This document shows positions 27,306 to 35,554 of a DNA stretch of 64,000 nucleotides, piece by piece. The translations under genes were made by a program, and so were the position numbers. Under the pieces are notes generated by a model. That model saw nothing but the letters and a program-made list of their open reading frames with translations. It ran no database searches and was not told the DNA's origin. The first letter of the stretch is position 1, and every line of letters starts with the position of its first letter. This stretch comes from Mycobacterium vicinigordonae (lineage in GTDB: Bacteria > Actinomycetota > Actinomycetes > Mycobacteriales > Mycobacteriaceae), in the NCBI RefSeq assembly GCF_013466425.1, contig NZ_CP059165.1:5022001-5086000 (forward strand), in the 5' to 3' direction.

Positions 27306-27980
27306 GTGAGCCTCCGTCCCGGCCAGAATCCTCTCGTTGTGGTGATCATCGACGACCACGAGCTCTTCGCTGAGGGCCTGGAGCTTCTGTTGACGCGAGA
27401 TTGGGGAGATCAGTTCGTAATCGGCGGCCGCACAACATTTGTTGAGGAGGCCGCTCAGCTGGTGACCACTTGCGATGCGGACTTAGCGATCGTCGATCTC
27501 TCGATGCCTCCCTTGGGAGGCGTCGCGGCCGTCCGCCACATCCGTGCGCGGCGTCCCCGGACCCGTATCCTCGCACTGTCGGGTTCAGGCGATCCTCAGC
27601 TAGCCGAGGATTCGTTGCGTGCTGGCGCGGACGGTTTCCTATCCAAGACGCTCCATCCAGATGCGCTCGCGGGACCGCTATGTGCGATCGCGGCGGGTCT
27701 GCGTGTCGTAGATCCTGGGATTCTGGATCGGTTGTTGTCGCGCACCCGACAACCCGCAGCGCAGATCCTGGAAGTGTTGACGCCCGCCGAGGTGAAGCTC
27801 TGGCGCCTGCTGGCAACGGGCGCTGAGACCGCAGACATCGCCGAGCGACTCGTCGTATCAGAACGTACCGCCAAGCGCATGTTGGCTTCACTTCTGAACA
27901 AACTTGGTGCCAGCAACAGGATTTCAGCGGCCGCACTGGCCGGTCAGTCTGGATTGCTCGATGATCGCACTGATTTCTAG
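27306..27980 (+). CDS. NarL/LuxR-type response regulator
   Basis: A 224-residue regulator: receiver domain with acidic pair IIDDHE (Asp16, Asp17), phosphoacceptor Asp64 in AIVDLSMP, and Lys in FLSKTLHPD. A LuxR HTH follows at the C-terminus (LTPAEVKLWRLLATGAET, ERLVVSERTAKRML). GTG 27306 gives a typical length. The gene is divergent from the sensor kinase with about 75 bases between starts, likely holding both promoters and an autoregulatory site. Targets are probably the P450 operon and itself, by inference. Confidence 0.83.
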   Translation: MSLRPGQNPLVVVIIDDHELFAEGLELLLTRDWGDQFVIGGRTTFVEEAAQLVTTCDADLAIVDLSMPPLGGVAAVRHIRARRPRTRILALSGSGDPQLAEDSLRAGADGFLSKTLHPDALAGPLCAIAAGLRVVDPGILDRLLSRTRQPAAQILEVLTPAEVKLWRLLATGAETADIAERLVVSERTAKRMLASLLNKLGASNRISAAALAGQSGLLDDRTDF

Positions 27981-27989
27981 CTGCCCGGG

Positions 27990-28181
27990 TCAGAGCACTC
28001 GAATAGCTTGCGCCGGGCACATTGCAGCCGCGCGGACGACAGTCTCGTAGTCGGCGACAGGCGGGTCCTCGTCCAGGACGACAACCTGATCGAATCCATC
28101 TGGCAGGTCGAACACGTCCGGTGCGGCCAGCAAGCATTGCCCGTGTCCGTCGCACAATCCGTAATCGACGATGATGTTCAT
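27990..28181 (-). CDS. 3Fe-4S-type ferredoxin (P450 partner)
   Basis: A 63-residue ferredoxin with motif CxxHxxC (Cys10, His13, Cys16) and CP at 55-56. His replaces the second Cys, a variant known in mycobacterial P450-associated ferredoxins, which carry a 3Fe-4S cluster. The strong GAGGAGG ribosome-binding site sits upstream of ATG 28181. It is likely the electron donor of the P450 at 24515-25783, although two other genes separate them. No ferredoxin reductase is visible in the window, so a reductase encoded elsewhere must serve it. Confidence 0.88.
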   Translation of the reverse strand: MNIIVDYGLCDGHGQCLLAAPDVFDLPDGFDQVVVLDEDPPVADYETVVRAAAMCPAQAIRVL

Positions 28182-28662
28182 CGCTTCCTCCTCGTCTGGG
28201 ATGCAGAACGAGTATGGGAGTCACGGAGACGCCCGGATCCAGCTGCGCGCGCCATTTATGGCCCTCGGGGGCCACAACGACGAGTATCCGGGTGGGACGG
28301 CAAAGTGGCTGATGCGCGGCGGTCCCGAATTGACGTCACCAGGTTGTGCTGGGTCACCGCTTTTTCCGAGATCGGGGCGCAAGTGTGATTCGCTGACGCT
28401 GGCATCCGCGCTAACTGTCCCGGCGACTAGGAAAGAACCCGCGGCCGCCATCCCGATCCGGGAAAATACGTTGTACGACAGGGCATTCCGCTAAACTGCC
28501 CGATGCCTGCTGGGCGAGTCGGCCCATGATGACGATGCCCGCAGAACGGGAGCCGCGAGTGCCGGCGCCTCGGTCTCGAGATGCTCAGACAGGCTGGCGG
28601 TCAGCGAATGGGTTGCAGTCCCCGACACCGGGCCGACCGGTTCTGGGGCCGATCAGCCACAT
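28182..28662. other. Intergenic stretch with no convincing gene
   Basis: This 480-base gap separates the ferredoxin start from the LysR gene's end. A minus-strand frame at 28221-28451 (76 codons) begins with a signal-like MAAAGSFLVAGTVSADA but has no recognisable domain and no clear ribosome-binding site. It may be a remnant or spurious. It should contain the ferredoxin promoter. Nothing else could be identified. Confidence 0.4.
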
Positions 28663-29622
28663 TCACGAAAGGTGAGCCAGATCGTCTCGGTCTACCTCGG
28701 CGAGATCGCTCTCGGGTACCAGAGCGATCATCGCTCGACAGACGTCGACAGCGATGCGGGCGAATGCCTGCACTTCCCTACGATTGTCATGCCGTCGGTG
28801 GCCGACGCCGGCAACGTTCCGCGGTCCGTCTTGTGCTCGAACTCCCCGAAACAATAGTTCGGTGAGTCCACCAAGGCGCCAGGCGCTCAGCGCCATGGGA
28901 CTAACAGTCGAATTGATGGCGAGATCCATGGAGAACTGAAGAATGTCGACTGCGTCCGTTTCGACTGTGCGTGATCGGCCCTCCCGCCACTCGGATAGAT
29001 TCCAGAAGTCTCGCCACTGCGGTGGTGTACGCACCTGTTCTAATAAGGGTTCGTCGAGAATCAATTCGATCGGCGCCTCGTCCAGCCTGGCAATCGGATG
29101 CTCGCAGCTCGCGAGTAGGATTGTGGGTTCACTAAACAGGGGGACCAGCACGAGGTCGTCGTGCTCGTATGGCGAACGCACCAGTCCCACATCGACAGAG
29201 CCATCTAGCACGGCATCGACCTGATCCACGAAGTTCAATCGTCGGATCTGAATTCGCAGGTCGGGATGGCTCCGTTGAAAGGCCGCCAAGATCGGCCCTG
29301 TGAGTTCGGCCGCCGCGGCATAACCTTCGACGAGCCCGATCGTGAAGGTGCGCTGCCTACGCTTCGCCCCAGCCTGGACCACATTCTTGGTGTCGTCCAT
29401 CGCCTGAACGAGTTGTCGAGCATGCACCAGCAGAGCTGATCCCGCCGGGGTCAGCTCAACTCCGCGGTGGGATCGCTCGAATAGTGTGGCGCCAAGCTCC
29501 TTCTCAAGGTTCCGGAGAGTGGTCGACAGCGCTGGTTGAGAGATCAGCGCGGCGCGCGCCCCGGCATGGATGCTGCCTTCCTCGGCCACGATCAGAAAGT
29601 AGCGAAGCGTTCGCACATCCAC
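28663..29622 (-). CDS. LysR-type transcriptional regulator
   Basis: A 319-residue LTTR. The N-terminal winged HTH is VDVRTLRYFLIVAEEGSIHAG through SQPALSTTLRNLEKELGATLFERSHRGVELT. The effector domain follows, with TIGLVEGYAAAAEL and VDVGLVRSPYEHDDLVLVPL. GTG 29622 was chosen for the AGGGA upstream; ATG 29649 is an alternative with no good ribosome-binding site. It would bind an aromatic or acid-like coinducer and control neighbouring operons, but targets are not evident because no divergent partner gene is adjacent. Confidence 0.85.
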   Translation of the reverse strand: MDVRTLRYFLIVAEEGSIHAGARAALISQPALSTTLRNLEKELGATLFERSHRGVELTPAGSALLVHARQLVQAMDDTKNVVQAGAKRRQRTFTIGLVEGYAAAAELTGPILAAFQRSHPDLRIQIRRLNFVDQVDAVLDGSVDVGLVRSPYEHDDLVLVPLFSEPTILLASCEHPIARLDEAPIELILDEPLLEQVRTPPQWRDFWNLSEWREGRSRTVETDAVDILQFSMDLAINSTVSPMALSAWRLGGLTELLFRGVRAQDGPRNVAGVGHRRHDNRREVQAFARIAVDVCRAMIALVPESDLAEVDRDDLAHLS

Positions 29623-29864
29623 GTGCAGTCCCTTAGTCGCCTGGACCAACTATCCGTTTACACGGCTGTGACGAGCCGCGGTCGAGAATGCGCAGGCCTG
29701 CCGCCCCCTATTGGCGCATACCCGCCAGCGGTTCATTCCGTGTTGGTTGCAAGAGTTGCGTCAAATTTCAAATCCTCGTCCCACGCTCGGTTGCGTCAGG
29801 TTTCGCGGTTGTGCGCAGAACTCAAACTGCACCTGTAAGCCACGTACGCGATGGGTCGGCCGGG

Positions 29865-30398
29865 TTAGGTTCGGGCCAGTTGGTGGTCGGCTTCGAGGTG
29901 ATTTTTGATGTTTTGCAGGGTGATACGAAGGTTGCGGCGTTGCATCTCTGGGACGTTGAGACCGTCGGCGGTCATCCGCTGAAACAGCATGATTAACACG
30001 GCAGGCCACGGACCGACGGTCCACGTCTCAGTGAGCCGGGTGGACTGTTCGTCAACAGCCTCAAAGCGGTAGCTCCACGTCGTGGGAATGAAGAACGGTA
30101 TACGCGGGGGACGGCGACGATACCGCCCGAATCCGGCAGCCCGCACCGCGAACGCGAAGCTGACATTGGGCTCGGCAGCAATCACCTCACAGCGCGTGGT
30201 CCACACCAACCGGCCACGCTTGTTATGGCCATCGAACATGGTGCCCACACGGGCAATCTCGTGCGACCCCACCACCGACCCACCGGTGTTCTCCGGGCTC
30301 CATTGCCCCATCGCGGTCACATCACTGACACGCGAATACACAATGTCCACCGGAACATCAATAACAATCTGATCAGACAACGACAGCGTACGAGGCAT
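29865..30398 (-). CDS. SRPBCC family protein (intact copy of a duplicated cassette)
   Basis: A 177-residue polyketide-cyclase-like SRPBCC protein: IVIDVPVDIVYSRVSDVTAMGQWSP, an internal GRLVWTTRCEVI, and TRLTETWTVGPWP near the C-terminus. The hydrophobic ligand pocket fold is inferred. ATG 30398 was chosen for GGAAAGG ten bases upstream. A truncated second copy lies at 33740-33950 in the same orientation. Upstream sits a broken small membrane protein gene duplicated with it. The function is unknown; it may bind a lipid or sterol-like ligand. Confidence 0.78.
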   Translation of the reverse strand: MPRTLSLSDQIVIDVPVDIVYSRVSDVTAMGQWSPENTGGSVVGSHEIARVGTMFDGHNKRGRLVWTTRCEVIAAEPNVSFAFAVRAAGFGRYRRRPPRIPFFIPTTWSYRFEAVDEQSTRLTETWTVGPWPAVLIMLFQRMTADGLNVPEMQRRNLRITLQNIKNHLEADHQLART

Positions 30399-30445
30399 AC
30401 CACCAGAACCTTTCCTCAATCACCGGCTCGCTTCCCAAGCCGTAC

Positions 30446-30738
30446 TCACCCACCCACACCCCGAAGCCGGTTGCGCGAAAAACCCACCAGGCACACCCCC
30501 AGGACAACCAGCGCCGTACCCACCGTGGCCATCGATCGATAAATCATCTTCTCCGCAGCCCCCTCGGCCTCGCCCCAACTCTGACCGTCCCACGGGGCTC
30601 CAGCCCGAGGCGGCGATTCCACAAACTCCACCGCGACAACCACACCTTTCCCACCCGGGCACGCACTGGCCGGCACACCGCATCAATACACGGTCGGACC
30701 TCGTCAGCATAGGCACGCATCACACCCAAAGGCAACAC
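30446..30738 (-). pseudogene. Small membrane protein gene, frameshifted (copy A)
   Basis: From ATG 30738 the frame reads MLPLGVMRAYADEVRPCIDAV; it then shifts into a second frame giving CPGGKGVVVAVEFVESPP, AEGAAEKMIYRSM and one membrane helix, TALVVLGVCLVGF. A related copy at 34025-34293 is broken at a different place. Comparing the two lets the ancestral protein be inferred at about 95 residues, with one C-terminal membrane segment. It precedes the SRPBCC gene in both copies, so they probably formed an operon. Function is unknown. Confidence 0.6.
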
Positions 30739-30761
30739 CCTGTCTAGTCAAACATCACTAT

Positions 30762-30776
30762 GTCGCGTAACGCGAC
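30762..30776. promoter_or_regulatory. Palindromic operator-like site
   Basis: GTCGCGT-A-ACGCGAC is a perfect 15-base palindrome (7-base arms, 1-base centre), 24 bases upstream of the start at 30738. It is placed like a repressor operator for the small-membrane-protein/SRPBCC cassette. No regulator is assigned. Confidence 0.4.
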
Positions 30777-30879
30777 GTTCAGGTGCGTCCAACCTCAATT
30801 TTGAAGAGGTTCCGGGACTGTGGATCTGACGAACTTTCGGCCTGGGCCGCTAGGCGATGCGTGGTGCGAAGGTGCCGTG

Positions 30880-31490
30880 ATGAGGCCACTGGACGATGTG
30901 GCGAAAAAGAAATCGGCTGGGCCGCAGGCGGCGGCCAAGTTGGTAGCGCTGGCCCAGGAGTAAGGCTTGTCGTTGACCGGGCCCGACGGGTTGCTCAAGC
31001 AGCGGACCAAAACGGTGCTCGGAGACCGCGCTCAATGAGGAGATGACCGAGCATCTGGTTAGGAGAAACATGATCCACCGGATGTATGCCAAAGGCTGGA
31101 CGCCGGGCGCGATCTCGTTGCATTATCCATTTGATCTGCAATACGTTTCGGCTTACCTCGCGCAAGTACTGGGACGAAGTCAAACGTGATATGAAACCGA
31201 TCTACACCGCAGTCACCGCCGCTGCAGCCCGGGCGGGGCCTCGTTGAGCTGAATGAGAAATGGTGGCGGGGCTACCCGGCGGTATCCGCCTGTGGGACAA
31301 CGCCTGGGCGGTGTCCATCCCGTTTCTGAACAACGACGTCGAGATCCGCCGGGTCATCTGCTCAACCAAATTCCGTTGAGTCACTCAACTCCTGCTACCG
31401 GCGATCGAGGCCCGCGGGCATTTCCCGTAAAAACAGGCCACGATGAAATCGTCTCTACATGGTGACCCGATCCCTAGATACCGCTTCACC
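30880..31490 (+). pseudogene. IS256-family transposase relic
   Basis: Scattered frames reproduce a mutator transposase. An N-terminal piece reads DDVAKKKSAGPQAAAKLVALAQE, then GLSLTGPDGLLKQRTKTVLGD and NEEMTEHL. After an internal deletion, a C-terminal piece gives KPIYTAVTAAAARAG, ELNEKWW, DVEIRRVICSTKF and EARGHFP. Several stops and frameshifts separate them, and the catalytic middle is missing. It is unrelated in detail to the intact IS1081-like copy at 17.9 kb. The remnant lies between the two copies of the SRPBCC cassette. Confidence 0.75.
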
Positions 31491-31580
31491 GTGATCTTCG
31501 AATTTTTCTGGCATGCGTCTGCGACCTGCTCCCAGCCTTTCGCGACACTCCCTTGGACAGGCGTCCGTCATAGCTTCCTC

Positions 31581-33449
31581 CTACCCAACGCTGTCGTAGC
31601 GGAGACCAAGGCCGTCGAGGCCGCCCGCCGCCCGCCACTCCTTCAAAATGCGGAGGTATTCCTCGCGGCCCTGACCAAAGGATTCAAGGCGTACGTCGCG
31701 CCGATCGCTGGCCGATCTGCCCTCTTGGTTGTAGTAGCCGGGCGTGCAGGTCTCTGGGGCCCCACCCAATAGAGCGCTGAGCGGCACGGTACTGGGAGTC
31801 ATCTGCGCAGCGATCCACGCTTCCTCCCCCTGGGCTGTCGGCTCTGCGCTCTTGACGCCTCGCTTGTTGAGCTCGGAGATGATGTATGCGGCGTGCTGCG
31901 CTTGATCGTCGACAACGGAGCAGTAATTCACGCCGAGGGTGAACGCGAACAACCCGCCGACAAGTAACAGATTGGGGAATCCACGCACTGTGAATCCGTG
32001 CATGGTGCGCATGCCGTCAGCCCAGAAATCGTAAAGTGATTGGCCGTTCTCGCCAGCGATCTCAATGCCGATGCGTCGGTGGAAGTCGCTCGTGATTTCG
32101 AATCCGCTAGCGAAGATGATGCAGTCGACGTCGTACTCCACGCCGTTGGCGACAATGCCCTTCTGGGTGATTCGCTCAACGCCCTTGTTGTCGCTGACAT
32201 CGACCAGAGTCACGTTGGGACTGTTGAACGCCTCCAGGTATTCGTCGTTGAATGTCGGCCGCTTGCATAGGAAGTTGTAGAACGGCTTGAGTTTCTCAGC
32301 GACGTCTTCGGCGCACACTGTATCGGCGACACGCTGACGAATCTGCTCCATCGTCTGAAGGTCGGCGAGCTGGAACAGGTCAGGAAAGCCTTGCGGCGTC
32401 AGCTCACTCGGGTCGACCTTTGCCGCAATATCCTGCATATTGATTGCCAATCGGAACCACTCATCGTCGTCGGGGAGATCTGCGACTTCGCCGGCGAGAC
32501 TCGCGACGATGTTGTCGAACTGACGCATTCGGTCTTTCTGCCAGCCTGGTTGCAAGCTGTTAGCCCATTCCGGATCCGTGGGCCGGTTGTTCCGCGCGCC
32601 CACACACGAAGGTGTGCGCTGAAAAACATATAGATGGGCAGCACTCTGAGCGACCCGGGGTACGCACTGAACAGCGGTTGCACCGGTTCCGATGACCGCT
32701 ACGCGCTTGTCGCCGAGCTCGTCCAAGCCGCCCTCGATGCCTCCGCCCGTATAGGTGTAGTCCCACCGGCTTGTGTGAAACGCATGTCCCTCGAATGCAT
32801 CCAAACCGGGGATACCAGGCAATCGCGGACGGTTCGCAGCTCCTGTTGCCAACACCACGTAACGAGACCGCATTTGGTCACCACGGTCAGTTGAGATGAG
32901 CCACCGCCCTTCCTTAGCGTCCCATCTCATGTCTTTCACGAGTGTCTGAAAGACGGCGTGATCGTAGAGGCCAAAGTGCTTCCCGATCCGCTGTGCGTGC
33001 TCGTAGATTTCGTCAGAGTACGAATAGCGCTGCTTGGGAACGTAACCCGTTTCCTCCAGCAACGGCAGGTAGATATAGGACTCGATGTCGCACTGTGCAC
33101 CCGGGTAGCGGTTCCAGTACCAGGTGCCGCCGAAGTCGGCTCCTGATTCGATGATGCGCACATCCGTTACACCGGCCTCGACCAGCCGGGCTGCCGTGAT
33201 CAACCCCACCCAGCCGCCGCCGACAATCGCGACCTCGACCTCGTCCTGCAGCGGATCCCGTGCGGCGGCTGGTGGTGCGAATGGATCGTCCCGGACGTGC
33301 TTCGAGAACCGTCCCTCGTTGGTGACCTCAATGAATTGCGCTGCGGTGTCGGTGCGCAGCCGCTTGGCGCGCTCGGCCGCATAACGTTGCAGTACCTCAG
33401 CCGGATCGAACGCCACACCAGCCCGCTGCGCCAGATCGAACAACGTCAT
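31581..33449 (-). CDS. Baeyer-Villiger-type flavin monooxygenase
   Basis: A 622-residue class B flavoprotein monooxygenase. The FAD-binding motif GGGWVG (77-82), signature FEGHAFHTSRWD (219-230, matching FxGxxxHxxxWD), NADPH motif GTGATA and ATG-containing segment ASGFEI are present. The N-terminal 70 residues before the Rossmann fold are typical of the longer BVMO subgroup that includes phenylacetone/steroid-type enzymes. It inserts oxygen next to a ketone to give an ester or lactone, using NADPH and O2. It stands alone among decayed genes. Substrate is unknown. Confidence 0.85.
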   Translation of the reverse strand: MTLFDLAQRAGVAFDPAEVLQRYAAERAKRLRTDTAAQFIEVTNEGRFSKHVRDDPFAPPAAARDPLQDEVEVAIVGGGWVGLITAARLVEAGVTDVRIIESGADFGGTWYWNRYPGAQCDIESYIYLPLLEETGYVPKQRYSYSDEIYEHAQRIGKHFGLYDHAVFQTLVKDMRWDAKEGRWLISTDRGDQMRSRYVVLATGAANRPRLPGIPGLDAFEGHAFHTSRWDYTYTGGGIEGGLDELGDKRVAVIGTGATAVQCVPRVAQSAAHLYVFQRTPSCVGARNNRPTDPEWANSLQPGWQKDRMRQFDNIVASLAGEVADLPDDDEWFRLAINMQDIAAKVDPSELTPQGFPDLFQLADLQTMEQIRQRVADTVCAEDVAEKLKPFYNFLCKRPTFNDEYLEAFNSPNVTLVDVSDNKGVERITQKGIVANGVEYDVDCIIFASGFEITSDFHRRIGIEIAGENGQSLYDFWADGMRTMHGFTVRGFPNLLLVGGLFAFTLGVNYCSVVDDQAQHAAYIISELNKRGVKSAEPTAQGEEAWIAAQMTPSTVPLSALLGGAPETCTPGYYNQEGRSASDRRDVRLESFGQGREEYLRILKEWRAAGGLDGLGLRYDSVG

Positions 33450-33739
33450 GGCAGTCCTTTCGTTCGTTTGTGCAGTTACATCGCGTCGTTATGTTGTGTG
33501 GCAACCCGGATGGGTCGAGTGAGGCGTTTGTTGCCGGCCTTTGGGTGCGGCTTGAAAGGACTGGCCGCCCGGGCTGTCTGGACTTTCTTGGGCCGCCGAT
33601 TGAGATCTGCGATGTGCTCGCTTGCTAAAGGAAATGCCGGCGGGGCTGTCCGTGGGGATTAAGTTGGGAGACAAAATGCGGCCCTGTTGCTCACCGTGCT
33701 CGCCGATCCGGTCGCCGACGGCACTCACACGATCAACCG

Positions 33740-33950
33740 CTTGCACTACGGCCGGCCACGGACCGATAGTCCACGTCTCGGTGAGCCGGGTGGACTGTTC
33801 GCCAACAGCTGCTTCAAGGCGGTAACTCCACCTCGTGGGAATGAAAAACGGGACCAGCGGACGCCGATGCCTCCCGAATCCGGCAGCCCGAGCAACGTCC
33901 ACCGGGACATCAATGACAATCTGATCAGACAACGACAGCGTGCGAGGCAT
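33740..33950 (-). pseudogene. Truncated SRPBCC gene (copy B)
   Basis: The N-terminal 18 residues (MPRTLSLSDQIVIDVPVD) are identical to the gene at 29865-30398. The next roughly 70 residues are deleted, and the text resumes at ARAAGFGRHRR and FFIPTRWSYRLEA to TETWTIGPWPAV before diverging. The frame continues to 33489 in unrelated sequence. It is therefore a deletion-damaged direct copy, separated from copy A by the BVMO gene and the IS relic. Confidence 0.75.
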
Positions 33951-34024
33951 ACCAACAGAACCTTGGATCATTCACCGGCTCGCGTCCCAAGCCGTCATCG
34001 CACACCCGCACCCCGAGGCCGGCT

Positions 34025-34293
34025 ACGCGAATAGCCCAACTGGCACCCCCCAAGGACAACCGGCGCCGTACCTACCATGGCCATAGATCGACAAATCATG
34101 TTCTCCGCAGCCCCTCGGCCTCACTCCAACTGTGACCGTCCCAGTCGGCTACGACCCGAGATGGCGATTCCGGATACTCCAACGCGACAACCACACTTCC
34201 AGGCAACATCGACCACTCACCCCTGGGCAAAACCGCATCGATACACGGTCGAGCCTCGACAGCATAGGCACGCATCACACCCAAAGGCAACAT
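34025..34293 (-). pseudogene. Small membrane protein gene, frameshifted (copy B)
   Basis: From ATG 34293 the protein MLPLGVMRAYAVEARPCIDAV continues to DWDGHSWSEAEG; it then needs a frame change to reach AEKMICRSMAMVGTAPVVLGG. Copy A at 30446-30738 is broken earlier, so the two lesions are independent. The upstream DNA (34296-34332) has an inverted repeat, TGTCTA...TAGACA, enclosing GACA-TAG-TGTC. Confidence 0.6.
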
Positions 34294-34332
34294 TATGTCT
34301 AGTTACACGACATAGTGTCGGCTAATTAGACA

Positions 34333-34966
34333 TGGCGTTGCACGCATATCGGTTCTGTGCAGTTCGACGTGACCACCGCTGGACGATCGGCCAGGATCGT
34401 GTCGATCATCAACGAACAAACCCGTGAATGCCTCGGCGGCATGGTCGAAACGCGGCATCAGCGTTAAGAACCCGGTCGGCGCGCTGGACCGCGTGGCCGC
34501 CCAGCGCGTGCCTATCCCGTAGCGTTTGCGTTGTGACAACGGACCCGAATTAGCCTGCAGCGCAATGGCTGATGGGCCTGGGGCCAGGTTAGGTTGCACT
34601 GCCGATCCCGGTTGGGAGATCGAACGCCTCCGTCTGGAGGATGGCGTTCGAGCATCTGTCGGGGCCTTAGCAGCACCTCGAGTATGTCGTCGTAGCGGCT
34701 CACACACCACCAGTCTGAAGCGGTGTGGAATACCGGCGCCTGCACCCGCATCTGGTCGTACAGCTCGAACTGCTGGAGCCGGGACTCGGCCTCATATGGT
34801 TCGTAGGGAAGCCGTGGGAGCGTACGCAGATTCTGCTCCCGGTTGCGCTCCCACCGATCAGTGCCTGAACGCCACATCCTCGGCATAGACCCCGCGAAGT
34901 GCATCGATATCGCGGACCGCACGGCATCCATGAATTGAATAGCTAGCGAACGGATTTGATCTAGAG
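34333..34966 (-). pseudogene. Decayed region with P450 and SnoaL-like gene fragments
   Basis: At 34650-34814 one frame reads like a P450 N-terminal region (PYEAESRLQQFELYDQMRVQ, APVFHTASDWWCVSRYDDIL) with no downstream I-helix or heme loop. At 34858-34923 another frame reads AVRDIDALRGVYAEDVAFRH, resembling an NTF2/SnoaL domain start. Neither has a complete gene. The rest of this interval (34333-34649) shows nothing I can identify. Confidence 0.5.
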
Positions 34967-35395
34967 TTACTTCCCCACCAACGCGGCCACTGCGCCGGGG
35001 TCCTTATAGTAGACGTCGATGTCGACGATCTTGCCGTCACGCACCTGGTAGATGTCCACGCCCGTGGTGGCGAGCTTGTCGCCGCTGGTCTTAGCCACGA
35101 AAGTCAGCGCGATCCGCCCCACCACCGAATCGCCGGAATCGAGAACCTCGATCTTGTCGACACTCGCGTCGAGATCGGCCGACATCGCGCCCAGCAGACT
35201 AAGGAAACCTTCCTGTCCCACGTAGGTCCCCGAGAAGGGCAATCCGTGGGCCTCGTTCACCAGGCACTTGGAGTCCAGGCAGTTCACCGCGGCCTCGATA
35301 TCGCCGGCAGCGAATGCGCTTAGGAACATGTTCACAACATCGGCGCCGTTGCTCGTGGGGCGAGTCTGGGTGCCTTTAGGGGAGGTGTTGTCCAT
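34967..35395 (-). CDS. SnoaL/NTF2-like protein
   Basis: A 142-residue cone-fold protein: helix ADVVNMFLSAFAAGDIEAAVNCL, strands FSGTYVGQEGF and VVGRIALTFVAKT, then DIYQVRDGKIVDIDVYYKDP, the standard SnoaL C-terminal motif. Members act as small isomerases, hydrolases or ligand-binding proteins. It is divergent from the BVMO gene at 35555 with a 159-base shared promoter region, so it may serve the same pathway. The catalytic role is not determined. Confidence 0.8.
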   Translation of the reverse strand: MDNTSPKGTQTRPTSNGADVVNMFLSAFAAGDIEAAVNCLDSKCLVNEAHGLPFSGTYVGQEGFLSLLGAMSADLDASVDKIEVLDSGDSVVGRIALTFVAKTSGDKLATTGVDIYQVRDGKIVDIDVYYKDPGAVAALVGK

Positions 35396-35554
35396 GTTTT
35401 TTAGCGTATAGGGCTATCTCTGCTTAAGGCAATATTCAATTCCCTATAGTGCCGCCGGTGAATCACCAGGTCGCGGCGATAGTTTTTATGTATTACCGTC
35501 CCGTCCCCTCTGCAAGTACTGTGAAATTGCTTCTGCAAAGGGTGGTAGCAACCT

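Noticed and set aside
28221..28451. Small minus-strand gene with a signal-like N-terminus
   Set aside because: No clear ribosome-binding site, no domain and no supporting neighbour; it could be a degraded fragment.
34303..34710. 135-codon minus-strand gene
   Set aside because: The frame crosses clear fragments of a P450 in another frame and has low-complexity Arg/Ser content; it is not a gene.
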